From assembly GCF_021608265.1 (NCBI RefSeq), contig NZ_JAKIHP010000002.1, positions 558,001 to 622,000 on the forward strand: a stretch of DNA of 64,000 bases. Direction: 5' to 3'. The notes under the pieces are model-generated. The model saw only the letters and a program-made list of their open reading frames with translations, was not told where the DNA came from and ran no database searches. Each line of letters begins with the position of its first letter. Position 1 is the stretch's first letter. The stretch is from Flavobacterium wongokense. Lineage in GTDB: Bacteria; Bacteroidota; Bacteroidia; Flavobacteriales; Flavobacteriaceae. The position numbers and the translations under genes are program-made. Below, piece after piece: positions 35,646 to 44,898 of this stretch.

Positions 35646-35867
35646 ATGTATTGGACATTAGAATTAGCCTCGTATTTAAGCGATGCGCCTTGGCCAGCAA
35701 CCAAAGATGAACTTATTGATTATGCTATAAGAACTGGTGCTCCACTAGAAGTAGTAGAGAATTTACAATCTATAGAAGACGAAGGAGAAATCTACGAATC
35801 TATGGAAGAAATTTGGCCAGATTATCCAACTGACGAAGATTATCTTTGGAACGAGGATGAATATTAA
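35646..35867 (+). CDS. DUF2795 small acidic protein
   Basis: 73 residues, very acidic (EIYESMEEIWPDYPTDEDYL). It matches DUF2795: YWTLELASYLSDAPWPATKDELIDYAIR. In Flavobacteriia it is commonly next to secA, as here. Function unknown; the small, acidic, single-domain structure suggests a regulatory or adaptor protein. Confidence 0.8.
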   Translation: MYWTLELASYLSDAPWPATKDELIDYAIRTGAPLEVVENLQSIEDEGEIYESMEEIWPDYPTDEDYLWNEDEY

Positions 35868-35892
35868 AAAATATTACAATTACACCAAGAGA

Positions 35893-35928
35893 AAAGTCCA
35901 TTGAGGGCTTTTTTTTTGTTTAAATTTG
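35893..35928 (+). promoter_or_regulatory. Overlapping weak terminator and secA promoter
   Basis: AAGTCC / GGGCTT arms with one G-T pair followed by nine T residues form a weak terminator for DUF2795. Overlapping it, TTG at 35901-35903 and TAAATTTG at 35921-35928, 17 bases apart, form a promoter for secA. The overlap may couple the two genes. Confidence 0.65.
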
Positions 35929-35962
35929 CACACCTTAAAAAATTATAATACCAACTTAAATT

Positions 35963-38900
35963 ATGAGTTTCATAAATACCATCATTAAAGCTTTTGTAGG
36001 CGATAAATCCCAAAAGGATGTCAAAGCCACTCAACCCTATATCAACAAAATAAAATCCTTAGAACCAGTTTTGGCAGCTCTTTCACACGATGAGCTAAGA
36101 GCTAAGACTGCTGAATTCAAGCAAAAAATAAAACAAGCCCGCGCGAAGCAGGATGCAGATATTGAGGCCAAAAAACTGGAAGCTGAAAATACAGCCGATA
36201 TCGATTTAAGGGAAGACATCTACAATGCTATTGATGCGCTTGAAAAAGAAGCTTATGATATTTCCGAAAAAGTATTGTTGGAAATCCTTCCGGAAGCTTT
36301 TGCCGTAATCAAGGAAACCGCAAGACGTTTTAAGGAAAACGCAACAATTACAGTTACTTCAACTGAAAAAGACAGAGAACTTTCTGCTACAAAACCCTAT
36401 ATTACTTTAGTTGGCGATCAAACCAATTGGGCAAACCAATGGAATGCTGCCGGTAAGGAAATCACGTGGGACATGATTCACTACGATGTTCAATTGATTG
36501 GTGGTATCGTGCTTCACGAAGGTAAAATTGCCGAGATGCAGACAGGTGAAGGAAAAACCCTTGTGGCTACACTTCCACTCTACTTAAATGCATTGACTGG
36601 AAACGGGGTTCACCTGGTAACAGTAAACGACTATCTTGCAAAACGTGACAGTACCTGGAAAGCGCCTTTGTTCGAGTTCCACGGAATTACTGTTGACTGT
36701 ATTGATAATCACTCGCCAAACTCCGATGCGCGTAGAAAAGCTTATGAAGCGGATATCACTTACGGAACCAATAACGAATTTGGTTTCGACTACTTACGTG
36801 ATAATATGGCGCATTCGCCGGAAGATTTGGTTCAAAGAAAACACAACTATGCGATTGTCGACGAGGTGGATTCGGTATTGATTGATGATGCCAGAACACC
36901 ATTGATTATTTCAGGACCAGTTCCAGATGGCGACCGTCATGAGTTTAATGAACTGAAGCCAAAAATCGAAAACCTATACAATTTACAACGCCAGTTGGCA
37001 AACGGATTCTTAACCGAAGCCAAACGTTTGTTCAAAGAAGGAAACAATAAGGATGCAGGTTTCCAATTGTTGAGAGCTTATAGAGCACTGCCTAAAAATA
37101 AAGCCCTAATCAAATTCTTAAGTGAAGAAGGTGTAAAAGCACTTTTACAAAAAACAGAAAACGAATACATGGAGAACAACAACCGCAAAATGCCGGAAGT
37201 TGATGAAGCCTTGTATTTCGTAATCGAAGAGAAAAACAATCAGGTTGAACTATCAGATAACGGAATCAAATTCCTTTCACAGGATACAGATGAGAATTTC
37301 TTCGTTTTACCAGATATCGGAACTGAAATTGCCAATATCGAGAAACAAAACCTTGAAAAAGATAAGGAAGCAGAAGCCAAGGAAAAATTATTCCAGGATT
37401 TCGGTGTGAAATCGGAACGAATCCATACGCTTACACAATTATTGAAAGCTTACACGCTGTTCGAAAAGGATGTAGAATATGTAATCATGGACAACAAGAT
37501 TTTGATTGTCGATGAGCAGACAGGACGTATCATGGATGGCCGTCGTTATTCAGACGGACTGCACCAGGCAATTGAAGCCAAAGAGCAGGTTACGATTGAA
37601 GCAGCAACTCAAACATTTGCTACGATTACGTTACAAAACTATTTCCGTATGTACAGCAAGCTCGCTGGTATGACCGGAACCGCTGTAACTGAAGCAGGAG
37701 AACTTTGGGAAATCTATAAACTGGATGTTGTTGAAATCCCAACCAATCGTGGAATTTCAAGACAGGATAAGGAAGATTTGATCTACCGTTCGGTTCGTGA
37801 AAAATTCAACGCGGTTATTGAAGATGTAACCCAATTGTCTCAGGCTGGAAGACCGGTTCTTATCGGAACAACTTCTGTAGAGATTTCAGAATTATTAAGC
37901 CGAATGCTGAAAATACGCGGTGTAAACCACAACGTACTGAACGCAAAAATGCACAAAAAAGAAGCAGAAATTGTTGCTGAAGCAGGTAAACCCGGAGTAG
38001 TAACCATCGCAACCAATATGGCTGGTCGTGGAACCGATATCAAGCTTACGCCAGAAGTTAAAGCTGCCGGTGGATTGGCAATCATTGGTACAGAGCGTCA
38101 CGATTCGCGTCGTGTTGACCGTCAGTTGAGAGGTCGTGCCGGTCGTCAGGGAGATCCGGGAAGTTCACAGTTTTATGTGTCTTTGGAAGATAACCTGATG
38201 CGTTTATTCGGTTCTGACCGTGTGGCGAAAATCATGGACCGAATGGGATTGAAGGAAGGTGAGGTAATCCAGCATTCAATGATGACCAAGTCAATTGAAA
38301 GAGCTCAGAAAAAAGTAGAGGAAAACAACTTCGGAACCCGTAAACGTTTATTGGAATACGATGATGTAATGAATGCGCAACGTGAAGTCGTTTACAAACG
38401 TCGTCGCCATGCATTGCACGGAGAACGTTTGAAACTCGACATCGCCAATATGATGTATGATACCTGTGAATTAATTGTAAGCGAAAATAAAGGAACGAAC
38501 GATTTCAAGAACTTTGAGTTTGAATTGATTCGTTATTTCTCGATAACTTCTCCGATTTCGTCAACGGAATTTGAGAAATTATCCGAAATGGAAATCACCG
38601 GTAAGGTATACAAAGCTGCAATGGCTTATTATACTGAAAAAACCGAAAGAAGTGCACGTGAAGCCCTGCCTATCATTACTGATGTTTACAAAAAGGAAGG
38701 CAATACATTTGAAAGGATCATCGTTCCGTTCTCGGATGGAATCAAAAGCTTGAATGTCGTAACCGATTTGAAAAAAGCATACGATACACAAGGAGCACAA
38801 TTGGTAGCTGATTTCGAAAAAAACATCACGCTTGCAATTGTTGATGAAGCCTGGAAAAAGCACTTACGCAAAATGGACGAATTGAAACAATCGGTTCAAT

Positions 38901-39307
38901 TGGCAGTTCATGAGCAAAAAGACCCATTGCTAATCTACAAACTCGAAGCTTTTAACCTGTTTAGAAGCATGCTGGATGGGGTTAACAAAGAAGTAATCTC
39001 TTTCTTGTTCAAAGGTGATTTGCCGCAACAGCAAAATATACAGGAAGCAAGACAAGTTCGTGAAAAACAGAATTATACTGAAAGCAAAGACGAAATCGAA
39101 AGTAGCGAAAGTGCAAACCGTCAGGCTGGAGAAGCTGCTTCCCAACGTCCTCAGGTTACTGAAACCATCGTTCGTGAGCAGCCAAAAATCAACCGTAATG
39201 ACAATGTTACCATTAAACACGTTATGAGTGGCAAAACGGAATCCATGAAATACAAAAAAGCTGAAAGCATGATTGCTTCCGGTGAATGGGTTATCGTCCA
39301 CGAATAA
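35963..39307 (+). CDS. secA: Preprotein translocase ATPase SecA
   Basis: 1,114 residues, longer than the ~900 of E. coli, as usual in Bacteroidota. Nucleotide-binding domain: MQTGEGKTLVATLPLYLNAL (Walker A) and the DEVDS box in IVDEVDSVLIDDARTPLI; NBF2: GRGTDIKL, GTERHDSRRVDRQLRGRAGRQGDPG. An insertion at about 330-490 separates the halves of NBF1. The C-terminus ends without the CxCx8C zinc motif. SecA drives post-translational export through SecYEG. Confidence 0.98.
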   Translation: MSFINTIIKAFVGDKSQKDVKATQPYINKIKSLEPVLAALSHDELRAKTAEFKQKIKQARAKQDADIEAKKLEAENTADIDLREDIYNAIDALEKEAYDISEKVLLEILPEAFAVIKETARRFKENATITVTSTEKDRELSATKPYITLVGDQTNWANQWNAAGKEITWDMIHYDVQLIGGIVLHEGKIAEMQTGEGKTLVATLPLYLNALTGNGVHLVTVNDYLAKRDSTWKAPLFEFHGITVDCIDNHSPNSDARRKAYEADITYGTNNEFGFDYLRDNMAHSPEDLVQRKHNYAIVDEVDSVLIDDARTPLIISGPVPDGDRHEFNELKPKIENLYNLQRQLANGFLTEAKRLFKEGNNKDAGFQLLRAYRALPKNKALIKFLSEEGVKALLQKTENEYMENNNRKMPEVDEALYFVIEEKNNQVELSDNGIKFLSQDTDENFFVLPDIGTEIANIEKQNLEKDKEAEAKEKLFQDFGVKSERIHTLTQLLKAYTLFEKDVEYVIMDNKILIVDEQTGRIMDGRRYSDGLHQAIEAKEQVTIEAATQTFATITLQNYFRMYSKLAGMTGTAVTEAGELWEIYKLDVVEIPTNRGISRQDKEDLIYRSVREKFNAVIEDVTQLSQAGRPVLIGTTSVEISELLSRMLKIRGVNHNVLNAKMHKKEAEIVAEAGKPGVVTIATNMAGRGTDIKLTPEVKAAGGLAIIGTERHDSRRVDRQLRGRAGRQGDPGSSQFYVSLEDNLMRLFGSDRVAKIMDRMGLKEGEVIQHSMMTKSIERAQKKVEENNFGTRKRLLEYDDVMNAQREVVYKRRRHALHGERLKLDIANMMYDTCELIVSENKGTNDFKNFEFELIRYFSITSPISSTEFEKLSEMEITGKVYKAAMAYYTEKTERSAREALPIITDVYKKEGNTFERIIVPFSDGIKSLNVVTDLKKAYDTQGAQLVADFEKNITLAIVDEAWKKHLRKMDELKQSVQLAVHEQKDPLLIYKLEAFNLFRSMLDGVNKEVISFLFKGDLPQQQNIQEARQVREKQNYTESKDEIESSESANRQAGEAASQRPQVTETIVREQPKINRNDNVTIKHVMSGKTESMKYKKAESMIASGEWVIVHE

Positions 39308-39333
39308 AAGAACATAACCTTTTTTTAAAATAT

Positions 39334-39367
39334 AATCCTCAATGGCTTAAACTATTGGGGATTTTTT
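39334..39367 (+). terminator. secA terminator, copy 1 of a duplicated terminator
   Basis: AATCCTCAAT / ATTGGGGATT arms, ten-base loop GGCTTAAACT, seven T residues. Almost identical to the terminator at 40404-40437. Confidence 0.85.
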
Positions 39368-39437
39368 TATGACATATTTATCTTATCTTTGAAGCAGATT
39401 ACCCCACAATCTAATAAACTAATTACAACTTTATCTT

Positions 39438-40385
39438 ATGAAGCAAAAATTACATTACCTGATTTTATTATTCTTACCTACATTCTTTTATTCGCAAAAC
39501 GTTATTTATAATGGAAGTTTTGAAACCAATATGATATTACCATATGCCGAAGGACAATATTATTGGTGCAATGGATGGGACAATTGCGATGGCGGAGGTT
39601 CACCAGATTATTTTCACATGAATGGAACAGGGTATGGTAAAATGCCTGACACTTATGCTTCAACGGTACATCCTCAACATGGTAATGCTGTGATGGGCAT
39701 TTCCATTTATGAGTCAACCCATCCAAATTTCAGGGAATACCTAACTGCAGGATGGGACAATCCATTGGTGGTTGGTCAAACGTATCAGCTCTCATTTTAT
39801 ATCTCAAACGGAAACGCGCCTATAAAGTATGGAGGTTTAGGAACCGATCATTTCAGTGTTGCCCTAACCACAACACCACTACAGCAGGGAGGCGTTTTTA
39901 ATTCCGATCCTATAACCACTGTAATACCGCAATACACCTATAATGGGATTTTATACAGCAATAGCTGGCAGTTGTTAAGCTATCAGTTCGTTGCAGATCA
40001 ACCCTATCAGTATATTACTTTTGGAAGCTTTGTTAACGATACCAGCATGCAAATACAACAGTTTTCTACAGCAATTACTAACGCATGTGCTTACTATTAC
40101 ATCGACAATGTCAATCTAAGCATACCGTTATCGATTGAGGAACAGGAAAATGCTGCCGCAATCCAACTTTACCAAAACACAACAACAGGCAACTTAACCA
40201 TCGAATCCAATAATGATATTATTTCCGAACTTATGATTTATGACCTGAATGGGCGGTTATTAATCCAAAAGTCATATAGCCGCAGCACTACAATCAGTAC
40301 GGACTCGCTTAGTAAGGGAATTTATATTTACAGCATAAAACAGGAAAACGGAAACCGCAAACAGGGTAAAATCCTGATTCAATAA
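39438..40385 (+). CDS. T9SS-secreted hypothetical protein with a type A sorting domain
   Basis: 315 residues. Sec signal (LHYLILLFLPTFFYSQN), then an N-terminal segment NVIYNGSFETN and repeated aromatic strands resembling a jellyroll carbohydrate-binding domain. The C-terminal 80 residues are a T9SS type A sorting domain (LMIYDLNGRLLIQK, SKGIYIYSIKQENGNRKQGKIL). It should be secreted or attached to the cell surface. A TATCTTTG -7 box lies at 39384-39391. Copies of the same terminator flank the gene. Confidence 0.8.
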   Translation: MKQKLHYLILLFLPTFFYSQNVIYNGSFETNMILPYAEGQYYWCNGWDNCDGGGSPDYFHMNGTGYGKMPDTYASTVHPQHGNAVMGISIYESTHPNFREYLTAGWDNPLVVGQTYQLSFYISNGNAPIKYGGLGTDHFSVALTTTPLQQGGVFNSDPITTVIPQYTYNGILYSNSWQLLSYQFVADQPYQYITFGSFVNDTSMQIQQFSTAITNACAYYYIDNVNLSIPLSIEEQENAAAIQLYQNTTTGNLTIESNNDIISELMIYDLNGRLLIQKSYSRSTTISTDSLSKGIYIYSIKQENGNRKQGKILIQ

Positions 40386-40403
40386 ATAATTACAATTACA
40401 TAT

Positions 40404-40437
40404 AATCCCCAATGGCTTAAACTATTGGGGATTTTTT
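40404..40437 (+). terminator. Terminator, copy 2 of a duplicated terminator
   Basis: AATCCCCAAT / ATTGGGGATT arms, ten-base loop, six T residues. Aligned over 38 bases with the secA terminator, it differs at one stem position (C for T, restoring a Watson-Crick pair). Confidence 0.85.
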
Positions 40438-40464
40438 ATATCTTAGACAGAAAATCAGTGGCTT

Positions 40465-42087
40465 ATGAAAAAAATTACGCTCTTTTTCGTCTTCATATTT
40501 CTAGTGCAATTCACCAAAGCACAGCCACCCACGATTGGTTTATTATATCAGGATACCAATGCTACTGATGGATATACCCTATTTACTCCTTTAAAAAATA
40601 ATGAGGTTTTCCTAATCGATAATTGTGGTGAAAACGTACACCAGTGGACTTTTACAGAAATTCCCGGAGCAACCTGTTACCTGCTTGCCAATGGCAATCT
40701 CCTCAGAGCCGGACAAAACAATTTGGAAATCAGGGATTGGAATAACAATGTGGTTTGGACATATGCCACAACCGCAAACGGAATCATGCAGCATCACGAT
40801 ATTGAGCCATTACCCAATGGAAATATCATCTGCATTGCCGCTGACAGATATACGCAAGCCCAAATGACGGCACAAGGAAGGAATCCTGCAATTACCGGAG
40901 CCAATTTAAAATTGGAGAAAATAGTCGAACTGCATCCTGTTGGAACCAATAGTGCTACCATTGTTTGGGAATGGAAATTTAAAGACCATCTGATACAGGA
41001 TTTTGATGCGACCAAACTTAATTATGGCGTTGTGGATCAGCATGCCGAATTGTTGGATGTTAATTATGATAATGGCAATACGACCGAGTTCATCCATGCT
41101 AATGGAATCGATTATAATGCGGCTTTAGATCAAATCCTGATTTCTGGCAGGCATTTAAATGAAATTTACATTATTGACCATAGCACTACAACAGCTCAGG
41201 CTGCAAGCCATAGTGGCGGGAATTCTGGTCATGGAGGTGATTTTTTATGGCGATGGGGAAATCCTGAAGTATATAGGCAGGGAACTATAGCCGATAAAAA
41301 GCTGTTTCTGCAACACGACCCAAAATGGGTAGAAACCGGCTATCTGGACGAAGGGAAAATTACCGTATTCAATAATGGTGCTCCAGCAAGTGCTCAAACA
41401 TTTACTTCCATCGTCATGATACAGCCTGAAATTATAGGCGGTGCTTACACAAAATTTAATAACAGATTTAATCCCGCAACTTATGACTGGTCGTGGAGTG
41501 GCTCCATTTTAGGCGTAACTGTCAATGAAGATAAGCAAAGTGGTACGCATAGTTTACCCAATGGCAATATGATGATTGGCGAAACCTCATTGGGAAGGGT
41601 TTCGGAAATCACAAAATCGGGGACGCTTTTATGGTCTTATATCAATCCAACCGGGCCAATTGTAAACTCAAATCCTACAGTTTATGCTCAATTCAGCACA
41701 CCACCTTTGGGTGACAACGGTTTTTTTAGAGCAGAAAAATATCCAGCGAATTATATCGGTTTTTCGGGGCACGATTTAACGCATCCGATTGGTATTATTG
41801 AAAGTTCGAATTCGCTTTCAGCAGCATGCATCTCGGCTTTAGGAAATACCGATTTTGAAGTTCAAAATCTATTCGTTTTAAATCCGATAAGACATAATAC
41901 AATTCAATTCAATAAAGCAGTTGAAGCAGATTTGATTTCCATTTTTGATACCAATGGCAGGAAAGTTTACAGCAAAAATGCATTTTCTGGTGACCGCATT
42001 GCAATTGAACTGAGTCCGGCTGTTTATTTTATGCAGGTTCAACAAGGAAATTTTATCCGGAAAATAAAAGTTATCGTATCTCAATAA
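40465..42087 (+). CDS. Aryl-sulfotransferase-like protein with a T9SS sorting domain
   Basis: 540 residues. Signal peptide to about 19 (FVFIFLVQFTKAQ). The body has repeated propeller blades of ASST type: NVHQWTFTEIPGATCYLLANGNLL, HHDIEPLPNGNIICIAAD, THSLPNGNMMIGETSLGRVSE. The C-terminus is a type A sorting domain (SIFDTNGRKVYSKN, LSPAVYFMQVQQGNFIRKIKV). ASST enzymes transfer sulfate between phenols; I cannot confirm the catalytic His, so the activity is uncertain. Confidence 0.78.
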   Translation: MKKITLFFVFIFLVQFTKAQPPTIGLLYQDTNATDGYTLFTPLKNNEVFLIDNCGENVHQWTFTEIPGATCYLLANGNLLRAGQNNLEIRDWNNNVVWTYATTANGIMQHHDIEPLPNGNIICIAADRYTQAQMTAQGRNPAITGANLKLEKIVELHPVGTNSATIVWEWKFKDHLIQDFDATKLNYGVVDQHAELLDVNYDNGNTTEFIHANGIDYNAALDQILISGRHLNEIYIIDHSTTTAQAASHSGGNSGHGGDFLWRWGNPEVYRQGTIADKKLFLQHDPKWVETGYLDEGKITVFNNGAPASAQTFTSIVMIQPEIIGGAYTKFNNRFNPATYDWSWSGSILGVTVNEDKQSGTHSLPNGNMMIGETSLGRVSEITKSGTLLWSYINPTGPIVNSNPTVYAQFSTPPLGDNGFFRAEKYPANYIGFSGHDLTHPIGIIESSNSLSAACISALGNTDFEVQNLFVLNPIRHNTIQFNKAVEADLISIFDTNGRKVYSKNAFSGDRIAIELSPAVYFMQVQQGNFIRKIKVIVSQ

Positions 42088-42109
42088 TTTAATCATTAAT
42101 CAGTTTAAA

Positions 42110-42691
42110 ATGAAATTCAAATTCTTATATGCCTTTTTATTATTGAGTGCCTTAAGCTTTGCGCAGACTACTAAATTTGCTATCGAAGCAGCTTATCCGT
42201 TGCCTATTGATAATAATTTCTTAGGAGATCACTTTAAGGGTGTTGCCGATTTGGGCATCAAATACCGAATCAAAAATCTTCAGGTAATCAATATTGGAGT
42301 TTCGGTAAATGGTTCGATGTTTACATATAGTGACAGCTATTTTTTTGCTGAATTGCCAGAAATGAATTTTAAGACAACGCTTTATATGATTCAGCCAAGA
42401 GCTTATGTCGAAATCAATCTGAAGAAAATTATAAAAATACATCCTTATGCTGGTATTGGCTATTCATTTTTAAGGGCAAAACAGGATTTTGACAACGATG
42501 TGTATGATAAAAATACGTCACAAAGCGGTATGAATGTTACGTTTGGGCTTTCTTATGACATCATAAGCAAGTTGTATATTTTTGCTAATTATGATTACAT
42601 CAGTTTAACCGAATTAGATTCCGATGTGCCTAAAACTTCCTATAATACTAATGCAAGTTTGGTCAAAGTAGGGCTCGGACTTAGATTATAA
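42110..42691 (+). CDS. Outer-membrane beta-barrel (porin-like) protein
   Basis: 193 residues. Signal peptide LLLSALSFAQ, then alternating strands (FKTTLYMIQPRAYVEINLKK, IHPYAGIGYSFLRAKQDF, LVKVGLGLRL) ending in a hydrophobic C-terminal strand, as expected for an eight-stranded OmpA/OmpX-like barrel. It starts 22 bases after the sulfotransferase-like gene, suggesting co-expression. Confidence 0.78.
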   Translation: MKFKFLYAFLLLSALSFAQTTKFAIEAAYPLPIDNNFLGDHFKGVADLGIKYRIKNLQVINIGVSVNGSMFTYSDSYFFAELPEMNFKTTLYMIQPRAYVEINLKKIIKIHPYAGIGYSFLRAKQDFDNDVYDKNTSQSGMNVTFGLSYDIISKLYIFANYDYISLTELDSDVPKTSYNTNASLVKVGLGLRL

Positions 42692-42739
42692 AATATTTTT
42701 TTATCTTTACTACTCTATTACTAACTAAACAAAAAAATC

Positions 42740-42850
42740 ATGGCAAAAGGAAAAGACGTTCAGAAAGCCGTAAAGAAAGAACCCCTAAAGACGGCAAAGG
42801 AAAAAAAAGCTGAAAAACGCGAGAAAAAAAATAATCCGAAAAGAGATTAA
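42740..42850 (+). CDS. 36-residue highly charged protein
   Basis: MAKGKDVQKAVKKEPLKTAK then EKKAEKREKKNNPKRD to TAA: about half Lys or Arg. It is preceded by a purine-rich stretch and followed by a strong terminator, which supports a real gene. Small Lys-rich proteins of this kind occur in Flavobacterium; a nucleic-acid-binding role is only guessed from charge. Confidence 0.55.
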   Translation: MAKGKDVQKAVKKEPLKTAKEKKAEKREKKNNPKRD

Positions 42851-42855
42851 AAATA

Positions 42856-42885
42856 AAAAACCATCCGCCAAAACGGATGGTTTTT
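42856..42885. terminator. Bidirectional terminator after the small charged protein
   Basis: AAAAACCATCCG / CGGATGGTTTTT arms with a six-base loop. Also serves the convergent beta-barrel gene. Confidence 0.85.
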
Positions 42886-42941
42886 CGTTTACTAAAAACT
42901 AACCAACTCGAGCCTGCAATGCAAACCGAGCAAAGTTAAAC

Positions 42942-43421
42942 CTAGAATCTGTAACCGGCACCAACAAAAATACCGCTAACGGCTACATCTCCAAAACCTA
43001 AGGAATACTTAGCATTAACATCAATGTTTTCTGTAATGTCATACGTAGCACCTAAGTCAACGTTCACTTTGAACTTGTCCTCATCGAAATCTGAGTAGTA
43101 GTTAAAGCTTGGCCCAACCAAAGCGCTGAATTTTTCAGCAAAAGTGTATTTCGCCAAAACTGGTACCTGGAACGAATTTGCATCAGAAATAGCAACATAC
43201 AATACCTCAGGCTGAATCGCGAACTTCTCAGAAATTCCAAGAGTTACGAAACCTCCAACGAAGAAACCTGTTTCAGAAGAAGTAACAGTGGTTCCCAAAA
43301 CAGTAGTTTTTGCTGAAGCAAAATCAACTCCCGCCTTTATACCAAATTTTGTCTCTTTTTGTGCATTTGCTGAGAACGCACCGGCAACTAATACCGCAAT
43401 GAATAGTAATTTTTTCATCAT
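42942..43421 (-). CDS. Outer-membrane beta-barrel protein
   Basis: 159 residues. Signal peptide MKKLLFIAVLVAGAFSANAQ, then KFGIKAGVDFASAK and repeated strands with a closing AVSGIFVGAGYRF ending in Phe, the usual outer-membrane insertion signal. PorT/OmpX-like family. Two adjacent ATG codons (43421 and 43418) could start it; the difference is one residue. No evidence for a specific transport role. Confidence 0.82.
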   Translation of the reverse strand: MMKKLLFIAVLVAGAFSANAQKETKFGIKAGVDFASAKTTVLGTTVTSSETGFFVGGFVTLGISEKFAIQPEVLYVAISDANSFQVPVLAKYTFAEKFSALVGPSFNYYSDFDEDKFKVNVDLGATYDITENIDVNAKYSLGFGDVAVSGIFVGAGYRF

Positions 43422-43497
43422 TTTTATTGTTTAGATTATTAATGGTGTAAAAATACCTGCACAGGGTAAAAGCGGCAATACGGCATATAGCGTATTT

Positions 43498-44898
43498 TTA
43501 AAGTTCGTCTGGGAAAATCTTTCCGGGATTCAAGATGTTATTGTGGTCGAAAACACGTTTGATGCTTTCCATCAGTTCCAAATGCGTTTTGGAAAAGGCA
43601 ACATCCATATAATTTTTTTGTACAAAGCCAATGCCATGTTCGCCCGACAAAGTTCCTTTCAACGAAACCGTGAGTTCGAAAATCTCACGTATTCCGATGG
43701 GAACCTGCGTCAACCAGTTGTCATCCGTCATATCGCCTTTGATAATGTTTACATGCAGATTTCCATCGCCTGCATGCCCGTAGCAAACCGATTTAAATCC
43801 ATGCTTTGCTCCTATCCTTTTGATTCCGGATAATAACTCGGGCAGCATGTACCTTGGGACAACAGTATCTTCTTCTTTATAAATTGAGTTTGATTTTACT
43901 GCTTCCGCTACCGAGCGACGCATTTTCCACAAGGCATTTTTCTGTTCTTCGCTATCGGCAAACAAGATTTCATCAATTTCAAACTGCTCGACAACAGTCA
44001 TGATTTTCTCCGCTTCGAGCATTAAAATTTCCGGGTAATTTCCATCCACTTCAATCAGCAGATGTGCCTGATGCTCGGGTTTGATTGTTACGCTGATCCC
44101 TTCAACAAACATTAACGTCCAGTCAATGGCGTCGCGTTCCATAAACTCCAAAGCACTTGGAACAATCCCGGCACGGAAAATAGCCGAAACCGCTTCGCAG
44201 GCTTCATTCGCCTTATAAAAAGGAACCAGCATCAAAAGGTTATGCGAATTCTTTGGAAGCAGTTTCAAAACTGCTTTGGTAATGACTCCCAAAGTCCCTT
44301 CGCTTCCAACCATCAATTGGGTAAGGTTATAACCCGTCGAATTTTTTAACGTATTCGCTCCAGTCCAAATGATATCGCCATTAGGCAGAACCACTTCAAG
44401 ATTGAGCACATAATCTTTGGTAACACCATATTTCACGGCTCTTGCGCCACCTGCATTTTCGGCAATGTTACCGCCAATCCAACAGCTTCCCATACTGCTT
44501 GGGTCTACAGGATAAAATAAGCCTTTTTCGGCAACAGCTTCACGCAGGATTTGATTGATGACGGCAGGCTCAACAGTTACCTGGAGGTTTTGCTCGTCTA
44601 TTTCTATGATCTTGTCCAAACGTTCCATAGATAATCCGATGCCTTCATAGATAGACAGGGCACCACCGCTCAAACCTGTTCGTGCTCCTATGGGTGTAGT
44701 TGGGATTTTATATTCGTTGGCAACTTTTAATATTTCCGAAATTTCCTGAGGGTTTGCCGGTTTTACAACCACGTGTGGCGGAAAAACATAATCTTCGGTT
44801 TCGTCATGACCATAATGATTTCGGGTTTCTTCATCAGTGAAAACATAAGCATCACCAACTATTTTAGATAATTTTTGAAGTATTTCGGGACTGAGCAT
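43498..44898 (-). CDS. FAD-linked oxidase, GlcD/D-lactate dehydrogenase type
   Basis: 466 residues. PCMH-type FAD domain (PTTPIGARTGLSGGALSI, VDPSSMGSCWIGGNIAENAGG, GSEGTLGVITKAVLKLLP) and the C-terminal cap with GHAGDGNLHVNIIKGD and GEHGIGFVQK. It oxidises D-2-hydroxyacids such as D-lactate or glycolate. Its ATG lies 35 bases inside the end of the upstream SRPBCC gene, so the two are probably coupled. Confidence 0.9.
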   Translation of the reverse strand: MLSPEILQKLSKIVGDAYVFTDEETRNHYGHDETEDYVFPPHVVVKPANPQEISEILKVANEYKIPTTPIGARTGLSGGALSIYEGIGLSMERLDKIIEIDEQNLQVTVEPAVINQILREAVAEKGLFYPVDPSSMGSCWIGGNIAENAGGARAVKYGVTKDYVLNLEVVLPNGDIIWTGANTLKNSTGYNLTQLMVGSEGTLGVITKAVLKLLPKNSHNLLMLVPFYKANEACEAVSAIFRAGIVPSALEFMERDAIDWTLMFVEGISVTIKPEHQAHLLIEVDGNYPEILMLEAEKIMTVVEQFEIDEILFADSEEQKNALWKMRRSVAEAVKSNSIYKEEDTVVPRYMLPELLSGIKRIGAKHGFKSVCYGHAGDGNLHVNIIKGDMTDDNWLTQVPIGIREIFELTVSLKGTLSGEHGIGFVQKNYMDVAFSKTHLELMESIKRVFDHNNILNPGKIFPDEL

